Part shown: piece after piece, positions 17,470 through 25,724 of the stretch
Layout of the letters: the number at the start of each line of letters is the position of its first letter
Position numbering within the stretch: the stretch's first letter is position 1
The notes under the pieces: model-generated
The model's database searches: none
What the model was told of the DNA's origin: nothing
What the model saw: only the letters and a program-made list of their open reading frames with translations
Translations under genes and position numbers: made by a program
From: Paraburkholderia sp. Ac-20340
GTDB taxonomy: Bacteria; Pseudomonadota; Gammaproteobacteria; Burkholderiales; Burkholderiaceae
Reading direction: 5' to 3'
DNA length: 64,000 nucleotides
NCBI RefSeq assembly: GCF_017104965.1
Contig: NZ_JAAGPR010000026.1
Span: 58,910 to 122,909 of the forward strand

Positions 17470-18582
17470 ATGACGACCATCTCCAGCAGGCTCGCGCTGG
17501 CGGCTTCGCTGCTTTCGCTCGTTGCCTTGAGCGCATGCGGCGGCGACCCCGCATCCACCGAAAAGACCGCGACATCGGACGCGGCCACGTCGTCCAGCGC
17601 CGCATCGGACACCACTGCTGCATCGGCCGGGGACGCCGCGAGCGCGCCCGGAACGTGGCAGGCCGCGACGGCGGGCCAGGTGCTCGACGTCACGCTTGGC
17701 GATCTGCATCCCACGCAAGCTGCGCTCGGCTACGACCAGATCTATTACAAGCTCGGCCGCTACGAAGCCGACATGACCAAGGAGTTCGACGACTTCTGCG
17801 CCGACGAAGGCCTGACGGGACTCGCAAGCAGCAGCACGACCTCGACGCTGACCGATGCCACCTCGTACACCTGCACGGTCACCGATACGACGCAGCGCGA
17901 TACCTCGGTGCTCAATCCGGTCGTGATCGGCCCGAATGGCGACACGCTCTATCTGACCGATGGCCACCACGGTTCGTCCACGTATTACGAAGTCGCCAAT
18001 GGCGGCCCGACCGTGCACGTACATGTTGTGGTCAAAGACAATCTCAGCGCGTATTCGGGCAGCACTTTCTGGGCGGAAATGCAAAACCGCGGCTATACGC
18101 GCCTGAAAGACGCCAATGGCGTGGCCATTACCGCCGATCAATTGCCCACGGCGCTGGGTTTGACGCACGGCATGCAGAACGATGTGTACCGCTCGCTCGT
18201 GTATTTCACGCGTGATGTGGGCTATAGCAAGCCGACGCCTTCGACCGATTTCCTCGAATTCTATTGGGCCGACTGGCTGCGCACGACGTTCCCGCTCACC
18301 GGCTACACGCTGACGAAAGCGGGCACGACCGACCCGGACCCGGCAACGGCCGATACCGGTTATCTGAATGCCGTGTGGAATGCCTCGACGATGATGGTGG
18401 CTTCGACCGATGGCGAGATTTCCGGCCTGACCGGCGCGCAACTCGGCCGGCTCGCGCAGATCAACTCGGGCAAGGCCTATACCAAGGGCACGTTTGGCGA
18501 TCTGTCGAAGGCTATTACCGCTTCGAAGCCAGGCAAGATTGCGTACGCGCTCGACTACAAGACGCGCCACGGCATTCAGTAA
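17470..18582 (+). CDS. Secreted lipoprotein of unknown function
   Basis: A 370-residue protein with a lipoprotein signal (SLLSLVALSACGGD, lipobox LSAC, cysteine at about 22). A Thr/Ser/Ala-rich linker (about 25-60) suggests an extended stalk. The globular part has repeated aromatic and Asp/Thr-rich strands (VIGPNGDTLYLTDGHHGSS, VHVHVVVKDNLSAYSG). The ATG at 17470 is chosen because it begins the signal. I recognise no family. It is divergent from phoD and 3 bp from the convergent ureohydrolase gene. Confidence 0.7.
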   Translation: MTTISSRLALAASLLSLVALSACGGDPASTEKTATSDAATSSSAASDTTAASAGDAASAPGTWQAATAGQVLDVTLGDLHPTQAALGYDQIYYKLGRYEADMTKEFDDFCADEGLTGLASSSTTSTLTDATSYTCTVTDTTQRDTSVLNPVVIGPNGDTLYLTDGHHGSSTYYEVANGGPTVHVHVVVKDNLSAYSGSTFWAEMQNRGYTRLKDANGVAITADQLPTALGLTHGMQNDVYRSLVYFTRDVGYSKPTPSTDFLEFYWADWLRTTFPLTGYTLTKAGTTDPDPATADTGYLNAVWNASTMMVASTDGEISGLTGAQLGRLAQINSGKAYTKGTFGDLSKAITASKPGKIAYALDYKTRHGIQ

Positions 18583-18585
18583 TTG

Positions 18586-19530
18586 TCAGCGCAGATCGAA
18601 ACGCTTTGCGAACAGGCAGAGCATTTCGTACATCAGGGTTGCGGCGACCAGTGCCGTATTGCCGCTCGGATCATAGGGCGGCGATACTTCCACGACGTCG
18701 CCGCCGATCCAGTTCAAACCGTCGAGCCCGCGCAACAGCGCCTGCGTTTCGCGCGTGGTCAGTCCGCCAATTTCCGGCGTGCCGGTGCCAGGCGTGAATA
18801 CGGGATCGAGCCCGTCCACGTCGAGTGACAGATAAACCGGGCCGTCGCCCACCACGCGGCGCGCTTCTTCGGCAATGGCAGCGGCGCCGCGCGCATCGAA
18901 CTCTTCGATAAACACCACGCGCATACCGCTTTCGATCGAATAACGCCAGCCTTCATCGGAATTCTGCGCGCCGCGAATACCGATCTGGATGGTGCGCTTC
19001 GGATCGAGCAGGCCCGCTTCCACTGCGCGTCTGAACGGCGCGCCATGCGTGAATTTGGAGCCTTTGAAACTATCCCAGGTATCGGTGTGAGCGTCGATAT
19101 GCACGAGCGCAATCGGTTCTTTCGGCGCCAGCGCCTGAAAGATCGGATAGGTAATCGAATGATCTCCGCCCGCGCTCAAGGCGATTTTTCCCGCCGCAAA
19201 AATCGGCTCGAAAAAGCGCCGGATATCGTCGTGCGCGCGTTCGAGATGATAGAGATCCGTGAAAGGCACATCGCCGATATCGCCAATCCGGCAGACGTCG
19301 AAGGGATTGAAACGCGTGACATGATGCGTCGAGCGCGTAAGCGTCGACATATTGCGAATCTCGCGCGGGCCAAAGCGTGCGCCGGGCCGCGCGGTCACGC
19401 CGCCGTCGAACGGCACGCCGGCCAGCACGATGTCGAGCGCGTTCAGATCGGTGCAAAACGGCACGCGCATGAAAGTCGGAATGCCGCTGAAACGCGGCAA
19501 TTGCATCTGTGTGACGTCGGTGCCTGACAC
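18586..19530 (-). CDS. Ureohydrolase of the agmatinase / guanidino-acid hydrolase family
   Basis: A 314-residue member of the arginase superfamily, which hydrolyses guanidino groups to urea plus an amine. The dimanganese ligands are visible: H124 in GGDHS, D146/H148/D150 in HIDAHTD, and D237/D239 in SLDVDGLDP. The length matches agmatinase, guanidinobutyrase and guanidinopropionase, which cannot be told apart reliably by eye. It is the last gene of an operon with an ABC importer, an amidohydrolase and a DUF1989 protein, so a guanidino compound other than agmatine is plausible. Confidence 0.85.
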   Translation of the reverse strand: MSGTDVTQMQLPRFSGIPTFMRVPFCTDLNALDIVLAGVPFDGGVTARPGARFGPREIRNMSTLTRSTHHVTRFNPFDVCRIGDIGDVPFTDLYHLERAHDDIRRFFEPIFAAGKIALSAGGDHSITYPIFQALAPKEPIALVHIDAHTDTWDSFKGSKFTHGAPFRRAVEAGLLDPKRTIQIGIRGAQNSDEGWRYSIESGMRVVFIEEFDARGAAAIAEEARRVVGDGPVYLSLDVDGLDPVFTPGTGTPEIGGLTTRETQALLRGLDGLNWIGGDVVEVSPPYDPSGNTALVAATLMYEMLCLFAKRFDLR

Positions 19531-19539
19531 GTTGAATTC

Positions 19540-20214
19540 CTAGAATGTGGGCGGCGTATTGACCCAGAAAATACGCGTGACGACCTTGCCCGGATTGCGA
19601 TAGCTATGCGGCACGTTACTGGGGAAATAGAACGAATCGCCGGCTTGCAGGAGATGGCGCTCCTGGTCGAGCGTGAGTTCCAGTTCGCCTTCGATCACAT
19701 AGCCGAGTTCTTCGCCCAGGTGCGAAATCTGTTCGTCGCTGCTGGAATGCGGCTCGATCACATGAATATCGCCTTGCAGCAACTGGCCGGGCGCGGGCAC
19801 GACCACGCGTTCGAGCCTGATCGAACCGCGCTTGCCCGCTGTGGGAAAGCTCACCGATGGCCGCTCGTTCGCGCGCTGGATCGCCGAGACATTGACGTCC
19901 GGCCCCGAGACCAGCGCGGCGATATTGGTCGATAGCGCGAGCGCGAGCCGGTGCAGCGTGGCCAGTGACGGCGTCGCGCGGCCGCTTTCGACCTTGGACA
20001 GCAGGCTTTCCGAGCAGCCCGCCTGTTCGGCGAGCGCCTTCAGCGTCAACTGATGCACCATGCGCGCGTGCTTCAGGCGCACGCCAAGCGAGTCGGCCGG
20101 TGTGGCCGGCGTGGCGGGCGTACCCGCTGCGCCGGGCGCGGCTGCGGCGGCATGGCCGGAAGGGGCGCGGACTTTGCCGCTACCCGTGGATGAGGACGTT
20201 TTTCTGGTTGCCAC
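19540..20214 (-). CDS. XRE-family regulator with cupin domain, local regulator of the guanidino/ureido operon
   Basis: A 224-residue protein from the GTG at 20214; a TTG at 20262 would extend it and overlap the preceding gene. An Ala/Pro-rich N-terminal stretch precedes the HTH (about 42-97, including LKALAEQAGCSESLLSKVES) and a cupin barrel (about 145-220, HSSSDEQISHLGEELGYVIE, HSYRNPG). It lies inside the operon between the DUF1989 and ureohydrolase genes, so it is probably a substrate-responsive regulator of it. The palindrome at 25372-25406 is a candidate target. The start is uncertain. Confidence 0.8.
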   Translation of the reverse strand: MATRKTSSSTGSGKVRAPSGHAAAAAPGAAGTPATPATPADSLGVRLKHARMVHQLTLKALAEQAGCSESLLSKVESGRATPSLATLHRLALALSTNIAALVSGPDVNVSAIQRANERPSVSFPTAGKRGSIRLERVVVPAPGQLLQGDIHVIEPHSSSDEQISHLGEELGYVIEGELELTLDQERHLLQAGDSFYFPSNVPHSYRNPGKVVTRIFWVNTPPTF

Positions 20215-20254
20215 CGTAGCACTATCGATTGAGTTGATGGAGTGGGCTGCGCCC

Positions 20255-20968
20255 TTACGCAAACACCGTGAATTCGACTTCCAGCGGGTTCAGCGCGTTG
20301 ATCGGAATGATATCTTGCGGGCACGCGGACATCACCACGACACAATCCATCACCGCCTTGATATCCACGTGATCGCCGGCCTTCGAAACCGGCGGCAGCC
20401 AGTCGATCGAATAGTCGGGCTTGACGGGGATATTCATCCACAGATTGAACGGCTGCGGCACTTCGCGCGCACGCAGACCGATTGCCTTGAGCGCGAGGCG
20501 CATATTGTCGGCGCAATTGTCGTGGTAACCCTCCACGCCCAGATTCTTGTAGCGATAGAGATCGCAGGCGGCAATCAGCGTGTCGTGAACGCCCGGCGAG
20601 GTATCGACGACCAGTTCCGCGATCGGGCGGCGCTGGTTCGTCACGAGCGGATCGCCCGGTTGCGGAATGACTTTGTCGATAAACGCGCGCGTATGTTCGA
20701 ACGAGAGAAACTCATTCAGATGCGTGGCATTGAAAATCCACGTATCGCAGACCTGCGTGCCATGCGGATTCGCAATGCGGATCGTCTGACCGGCTTTCAC
20801 GCGCACGGCGCGGCCGCAGCGGGCGGGCACCGTGTAGGTCGTGCCCAGTTCGGGCGTGCCGTCGGCGGAGATCGGTTCGGTCAGCGTGGCATTGATGCCG
20901 TTTTCGGTGCCGTTGTCCTGCACGGCGTCGAGCGCGTGCGTATGTTCGTGGCTATGAATCGTGCTCAT
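20255..20968 (-). CDS. DUF1989 protein (urea-carboxylase-associated / carboxyguanidine deiminase-like family)
   Basis: A 237-residue protein with the DUF1989 pattern: VPARCGRAVRVKAGQTIRI, HGTQVCDTWIFNA, an FLSFEHTR segment, and a C-terminal VVVMSACPQDIIPIN. The family includes the two subunits of carboxyguanidine deiminase (formerly UAAP1 and UAAP2) beside guanidine carboxylase. Here a single DUF1989 gene sits without a carboxylase, so it may act alone on another ureido or guanidino intermediate. It begins 14 bp after the amidohydrolase gene. The His-rich N-terminus (HSHEHTH) is unusual. Confidence 0.8.
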   Translation of the reverse strand: MSTIHSHEHTHALDAVQDNGTENGINATLTEPISADGTPELGTTYTVPARCGRAVRVKAGQTIRIANPHGTQVCDTWIFNATHLNEFLSFEHTRAFIDKVIPQPGDPLVTNQRRPIAELVVDTSPGVHDTLIAACDLYRYKNLGVEGYHDNCADNMRLALKAIGLRAREVPQPFNLWMNIPVKPDYSIDWLPPVSKAGDHVDIKAVMDCVVVMSACPQDIIPINALNPLEVEFTVFA

Positions 20969-20981
20969 GGTTGCTCCTTCA

Positions 20982-22253
20982 TCAAGGTTCGTTGCAAAGC
21001 GTGGCCAGGCAATGCGCGAGTGCGCGGGTGCCCAGTACGAGGTGATCGTCGTCGGTATGTTCGAGCGGGTTGTGGCTGATGCCGTCGCGGCTCGGCACGA
21101 ACAGCATCGCCGTGGGGCAGTGCCGCGCCAGATACATGGCGTCGTGAAAGGCGCCGGAGGTGAGCGTCATCGTGGGCGTGTCGAGCGCGGCGGCGGCCTC
21201 GGTCAGGCGCGCCAGCAAGGCGTTGTCGAATGCCACCGGCGCGTGCGAAAAGAGCCCTTGCAGCGCAACGCCATCGCGCTGCGCGCATTGCGCGATCTGT
21301 TGGTCGAAGGCGGCAAGAACGGCTGCGTCCGGGTGGCGGAAATCCACCGTAAAGGTCACGGTAGACGGAATCGTATTGATCGAGTTCGGCGCGACGCTCC
21401 AGCGCCCGAAGGTGACGCGTGTGTCGTCGCCGCCTAGCGTATGGGCGAAGGTATCGATCGTTGCGCGCACATCGATGGCCAGCGTCATCGCATCGCGGCG
21501 CACCGGCATCGGCGTGGTGCCGGCATGGGCGGCTACGCCGGTGCAGGTGATCGAATACCAGCGTACACCTTGAATGCCACTGACGATGCCGAGCGGTAAA
21601 TTCGCGTTTTCGAGCTGCGGGCCTTGTTCGATGTGCAATTCGATAAAGGCGTGCGCGGGTTGATTGGCGGGTTGGTCGGCATTACGGCGCGCAAGCGCCG
21701 GGAACGTCTGCGCATGTTGCTGCAATGCCTGTGCGAGCGTCACACCGGTTGCGTCCGCAACGGTGTTGTAGCGATCCATCAACGTTGGATCGACGAATGC
21801 GCTCGAACCCATTGCGCCCGGTTGAAAGCGCGTGCCTTCTTCGTTCGTCCAGACCGCGACTTCGAGCGGACGCCGCGTGCGAATACCCGCGTCGTTGAGC
21901 GCTTCGATGCATTCGAGACCTGCAAGCACGCCATAACAACCGTCGAGCTTGCCTCCGCTCGGCTGGGTGTCGGCGTGGCTGCCGGTCATCACCGGCGCGA
22001 GATCTTCGCTGCCGGCACGGCGAATAAACAGGTTCGCGCAATGATCGGTGGTCACGGTGCAGCCGAGTGCGATGGCGCGCTCGATCAGATAGCGTCGCGC
22101 TTGCAGGTCGCGCCCGGAAAGTGCGGGGCGGTCCACGCCGCCATCGTCACGTGCACCGAAGCTTGCGAGCGCTTGAATGGCGTCGAGCAGACGTTGCGGA
22201 TTCACCTGCGCTGCAGCGGCGCGAGCATCGCTGGACGATTCATCGAGCGTCAT
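20982..22253 (-). CDS. Hydantoinase/carbamoylase-family amidohydrolase (allantoate or N-carbamoyl type)
   Basis: A 423-residue M20-type zinc hydrolase with the subfamily signatures TGSHADTQPSGGKLDGCYG, WTNEEGTRFQPGAMGSSAF and ELHIEQGPQLE, plus the dimerisation-domain segment AGTTPMPVRRDAM. Relatives hydrolyse N-carbamoyl amino acids, allantoate or ureidoglycolate. It overlaps the ABC ATPase gene by 4 bp (ATGA), so the two are coupled. Operon context points to hydrolysis of a ureido or carbamoyl intermediate. A paralogue is present at 46349-47602. Confidence 0.85.
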   Translation of the reverse strand: MTLDESSSDARAAAAQVNPQRLLDAIQALASFGARDDGGVDRPALSGRDLQARRYLIERAIALGCTVTTDHCANLFIRRAGSEDLAPVMTGSHADTQPSGGKLDGCYGVLAGLECIEALNDAGIRTRRPLEVAVWTNEEGTRFQPGAMGSSAFVDPTLMDRYNTVADATGVTLAQALQQHAQTFPALARRNADQPANQPAHAFIELHIEQGPQLENANLPLGIVSGIQGVRWYSITCTGVAAHAGTTPMPVRRDAMTLAIDVRATIDTFAHTLGGDDTRVTFGRWSVAPNSINTIPSTVTFTVDFRHPDAAVLAAFDQQIAQCAQRDGVALQGLFSHAPVAFDNALLARLTEAAAALDTPTMTLTSGAFHDAMYLARHCPTAMLFVPSRDGISHNPLEHTDDDHLVLGTRALAHCLATLCNEP

Positions 22254-23095
22254 GCGTCACCCCGTTCGGCAGCGGCGATCAAGGCCGGTTCAGTGGCGCT
22301 CGCAGGCGAGACGGAAAGGCTGCGATCGAACCACGGCTTCAGGAACTGCTGCAGACGCGGCGTGCGCGTATTGCCGAACAATTGCGCGGGCGGTCCGGCT
22401 TCGACGATCTGTCCGGCTTCCATAAACACCACTTTGTCCGAGATCTTCGCGGCGAAACTCATTTCGTGCGTGACCATCACCATCGTCATGCCGTCTTGCG
22501 CCAGCGAGCGGATCACATTGAGCACTTCTTCGACGAGTTCCGGGTCGAGCGCGGAAGTCGGTTCGTCGAGCAGCATCACTTCGGGTTCGATGGCAAGGGC
22601 GCGCGCGATGCCCACGCGTTGCTGCTGCCCGCCGCTCAGCCGCGCGGGATACGCATCGGCCTTATGTTCGAGTCCCACGCGCTGCAATGCGGCCAGCGCC
22701 TTGCGATGCGCTTCGGCCTTGCTGATCTTTCTGGACAGCACGAGCGGCGCAGCGACATTCGCCACCACCGTCATATGCGGCCACAGGTTGAACTGCTGAA
22801 ATACCATGGCGACCGGGCGGCGCACTTCGGCGACGCTCGCATCGCTGTCGCGGTCGCGTTCGCTGCGGCCCGCCGAGCGATAACCGAGCAACTGGCCTTT
22901 GATCCAGACTTCGCCTTCGTCATACGCTTCGAGAAAATTCATGCAGCGCAGCGCGGTAGTCTTGCCGGAACCCGACGGCCCGATCAGCGTGACGATCTCG
23001 CCGCGCATGATGTCGAGGTCGATGCCCTTGAGCACGCGCGTCTTGCCGTACGACTTGCCGACTGCCTTGAGTTGAAGAATGGGGAGTGCGCTCAT
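22250..23095 (-). CDS. ABC transporter ATP-binding protein, polar amino-acid type
   Basis: A 281-residue ATPase with Walker A GPSGSGKTT, signature LSGGQQQR and Walker B MLLDEPTSALDP, typical of the GlnQ/HisP group. The ATG at 23095 overlaps the permease stop by 4 bp, and its own stop overlaps the amidohydrolase start by 4 bp. It powers the importer formed with the two permeases and the binding protein upstream. The C-terminus is about 25 residues longer than usual and ends SPASATEPALIAAAERGDA. Confidence 0.92.
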   Translation of the reverse strand: MSALPILQLKAVGKSYGKTRVLKGIDLDIMRGEIVTLIGPSGSGKTTALRCMNFLEAYDEGEVWIKGQLLGYRSAGRSERDRDSDASVAEVRRPVAMVFQQFNLWPHMTVVANVAAPLVLSRKISKAEAHRKALAALQRVGLEHKADAYPARLSGGQQQRVGIARALAIEPEVMLLDEPTSALDPELVEEVLNVIRSLAQDGMTMVMVTHEMSFAAKISDKVVFMEAGQIVEAGPPAQLFGNTRTPRLQQFLKPWFDRSLSVSPASATEPALIAAAERGDA

Positions 23096-23745
23096 GACGT
23101 CTTCTGCAAAAAGGGAATCAATGCGGTGGCGCGCGTGGCAATCAGCGCGATGGCCTGGGTCAGCAGCCAGTAGCAGACGATCAACATCGCGTAAGGGCCG
23201 ATATACGTATAGGTCGACGCGACGATATCGCTGGCGGTCATGGTGAGTTCGGGCACGGTAATAATCGACGCTACCGCGCTTTCCTTGATGACCAGAATCA
23301 CCTGATTGGCAAGCAGCGGAACCGCGAAGGCCAGCACCTGAGGCATTTCGATCGCACGAAACGCAGCCCAGCGGCCGATGCCGAACGCGCGCGCCGCTTC
23401 GATCTGGCCGCGCGGAATATTGCTCCAGCCCGCGCGAAAGATCTCGGCGAAATAGGCAGCCGCGTAAATGGAAAGCGAAACGATGGTGGCTTCCACGGCG
23501 GTCATCGTCAGTCCCAGCACCGGCAGACCGAAATAGACGATCACCAGTTGCGAGAGATACGGCATGCCGCGCACGAGCCACACGTAGGTTTTGTACGGCA
23601 CGCCCAGCGCCTTCGGGAAACGCATGCGCAGCGTATTGAGTACAAAACCGCCGATCATGCCGAGCAGCGCGGCAAGCAGGCTGACTTCGAGCGTGACCAG
23701 CATCGCGTCGAAAAAGCGGGGGAGGAGTTCGAGGAATGCGTTCAT
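23092..23745 (-). CDS. ABC transporter permease, polar amino-acid type (second)
   Basis: A 217-residue HisM/HisQ-like membrane protein with about five hydrophobic segments. It carries the permease coupling loop (FRAGWSNIPRGQIEAARAFG, where EAA contacts the ATPase). It overlaps the ATPase gene by 4 bp and follows the first permease by 22 bp. The two permeases are paralogues and should form a heterodimeric channel. Confidence 0.9.
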   Translation of the reverse strand: MNAFLELLPRFFDAMLVTLEVSLLAALLGMIGGFVLNTLRMRFPKALGVPYKTYVWLVRGMPYLSQLVIVYFGLPVLGLTMTAVEATIVSLSIYAAAYFAEIFRAGWSNIPRGQIEAARAFGIGRWAAFRAIEMPQVLAFAVPLLANQVILVIKESAVASIITVPELTMTASDIVASTYTYIGPYAMLIVCYWLLTQAIALIATRATALIPFLQKTS

Positions 23746-23767
23746 GAATATCGGCTCTTTCGACGCA

Positions 23768-24430
23768 TCAGCCGCGCTTCGCCAGACGCCGCTCGTAGCC
23801 GTGGGCGGCGAGCGACAGCAGCGAAGTGATCGCCAGATAGAAGGCCGCCGCGAGCGTATAGACTTCGAGCGGACGATAGCTCGACGACGCGAGTTGCTGA
23901 CCCACGCGCATCAGGTCCGTCACGGCGATCACCGAAATCACCGCCGATGCCTTGACGATATCGATCATCTCGGACACCAGTGCGGGCAGCGTCATGGCCA
24001 CCACCTGCGGCACTTCGATATGCCATAGCGTTTGTTGCCGCGTGAGATTGAAGGTGCGGGCCGCTTCGATCTGACCGCGGGGAATCGAACGAAACCCCGC
24101 GCCCAGGATCTGCGATTGATAGGCCGCGGTGTTCAGCGACAAACCAATTGCGGCCGCAACGACACCCGGTAATTCAAGGCCGAAAGCCGAGGGCACGTAA
24201 TAGAACACCAGCAACTGCGCGAGCACTGGCGTGCCGCGAAACACGCTGACATAGACCCGCGCGGCGCGCGACATCAGGCGGCTGTCGTTCACCGACATCA
24301 TGTAGATAAAGATGCCGGCAAAAAAGCCGCACAGCACCGCCACGGCGGATAACCACAAGGTAGTGATGGCACCGTCGAGTAACTGCGGCAAATAACCCAG
24401 GCAGCGGGTCAACAGGTCAGGCGTGTTCAT
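23768..24430 (-). CDS. ABC transporter permease, polar amino-acid type (first)
   Basis: A 220-residue inner-membrane permease. The EAA loop is GAGFRSIPRGQIEAARTFN, and the early helix ITTLWLSAVAVLCGFFAGIF is typical of the HisMQ family. It lies 45 bp after the binding-protein gene on the same strand and pairs with the second permease. Confidence 0.9.
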   Translation of the reverse strand: MNTPDLLTRCLGYLPQLLDGAITTLWLSAVAVLCGFFAGIFIYMMSVNDSRLMSRAARVYVSVFRGTPVLAQLLVFYYVPSAFGLELPGVVAAAIGLSLNTAAYQSQILGAGFRSIPRGQIEAARTFNLTRQQTLWHIEVPQVVAMTLPALVSEMIDIVKASAVISVIAVTDLMRVGQQLASSSYRPLEVYTLAAAFYLAITSLLSLAAHGYERRLAKRG

Positions 24431-24475
24431 GGCGTCTCGATTCGGATAGCGGGCCGTGCGGTGCTGCTACTGCAA

Positions 24476-25333
24476 TTACATGGAAGGCGGCGGCAGGGCG
24501 TCGGCGGGCACATCCATCGTTGCGCCGAACCACTTCTGCTGGAGCTTCTTCATCGTGCCGTCGGCGTTCGCGCGCGCGATGCCGTCGCTGAACAGCTTGA
24601 CGAGCGCAGCGCTGTCCGCATCCTTGCGCGCCACCCAAGCGAAATAGCTCTTCGGGCCAATGGTTTGCGGCATCACCATAAAGACGCCAGGACGCGCCTT
24701 CATGAGCGGCCCGAGATTCGCGACCGATTGCGCAACGGCATCGAGGCGGCCGACTGCGAGATCGGCATAAGCCTCGTCGAACGCGACGTATTGCTTGATC
24801 TGCTTGAGGCCAGGACCGCCAGCGTCCTTGAGTTTCTTGTCGAGCGCGACGAGCGCCTGAAGCTGCGCGGAGCCAGTCTGCGAGCCAACGATCTTGCCGT
24901 TCAGATCTTCGGGTGTCTTGATGGCGGTTTCGTTGGTGCGCAGCAGAACGCCGGTGGTTGCGTCCGCAACGGGCAGGGTGAAAGCGAAGTGGCTGGCGCG
25001 GTCTTTGTTGACCGTTACAGCCGTGACGACGATGTCGAAGCGCTTTGCGTCGAGACCCGGCAGCAGGCCCTGAAACGGCAGATCGAGTTGCTTGACCTTG
25101 ACGTCGGGGATCGATTTCAGCACGTAGGCCATGAGATCGGCGTCGTAACCGACGATCTTGCCGTTATCGACGTACTCGAACGGCGCGTAGCGCGCCTCGG
25201 TGGCGATCGTGATTTCCTTGTTGCTCTTGATGCGGTTGAGCAGATCGCTGTCCTGTGCCCAGCCCGAAGCCGACGCGCAGAATGCGAGCGCGCCCGACAA
25301 CGACAGTACCAGAGTGCGGAAAGGCTTATTCAT
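24476..25333 (-). CDS. Periplasmic solute-binding protein, family 3 (polar amino-acid type)
   Basis: A 285-residue protein with a cleavable signal (ending SASGWAQ) and the family 3 pattern: ITIATEARYAPFEYVDNGKI, VGYDADLMAYVL, GKIVGSQTGSAQLQAL and FAWVARKDADSAALVKLF. It is first in the operon and defines the importer's specificity. The co-transcribed catabolic genes suggest a guanidino or ureido compound, which sequence alone cannot confirm. A nested palindrome lies 39 bp upstream of the start. Confidence 0.9.
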   Translation of the reverse strand: MNKPFRTLVLSLSGALAFCASASGWAQDSDLLNRIKSNKEITIATEARYAPFEYVDNGKIVGYDADLMAYVLKSIPDVKVKQLDLPFQGLLPGLDAKRFDIVVTAVTVNKDRASHFAFTLPVADATTGVLLRTNETAIKTPEDLNGKIVGSQTGSAQLQALVALDKKLKDAGGPGLKQIKQYVAFDEAYADLAVGRLDAVAQSVANLGPLMKARPGVFMVMPQTIGPKSYFAWVARKDADSAALVKLFSDGIARANADGTMKKLQQKWFGATMDVPADALPPPSM

Positions 25334-25371
25334 GTGGCTCCCGTGCGGTTCGATACGTGTGAGAAATGACC

Positions 25372-25406
25372 GTGAACAAAATTCAAGTGACTTGAATGAT
25401 GTTCAC
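25372..25406. promoter_or_regulatory. 35-bp nested palindrome upstream of the guanidino/ureido ABC operon
   Basis: A perfect inner palindrome, ATTCAAGTGACTTGAAT at 25381-25397, lies inside a second inverted pair, GTGAAC at 25372-25377 and GTTCAC at 25401-25406. Both share the centre at 25389. It sits 39 bp before the binding-protein start, a typical operator position. The operon-encoded XRE-cupin protein is the likeliest binder (inference). Confidence 0.6.
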
Positions 25407-25567
25407 TATGCATGAAGTGTGCCAACCCGCAGAAGCCTGATTTATCGGATGCGCTGGCCGGTGATGTGCACCGCGAATGGGACGATGAGCGCATTGCGCA
25501 CTCCGCTGGTGCCGCGCGCACAAGCTTGGTGGCGCGTTGGTCGAATGAAGGCCGCATGCGCGCGCAT

Positions 25568-25581
25568 TCAGGATTTCCTGA
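25568..25581. promoter_or_regulatory. TMAGGATTTCCTGA-type element, copy 1, upstream of the chemoreceptor
   Basis: TCAGGATTTCCTGA has 6-bp inverted arms around TT and lies 143 bp before the TTG start of the chemoreceptor. Similar elements occur at 30472, 33073 and 34024. The 391-bp interval 25334-25724 otherwise holds only the nested palindrome and open frames of doubtful reality. Confidence 0.4.
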
Positions 25582-25724
25582 ACGAAAAATCGGCCGATCC
25601 GTCGCTGAAATTAGGCGCCGCGCGTATTTAGCTCTGGCACATTGCCGCCGTTAGTCCGTTCATCCGTTGCGTCGTGAGGTGGTCGTGGTGCGCACGCAAG
25701 CGAACTTCTTCCGGGGCAAAAAAA

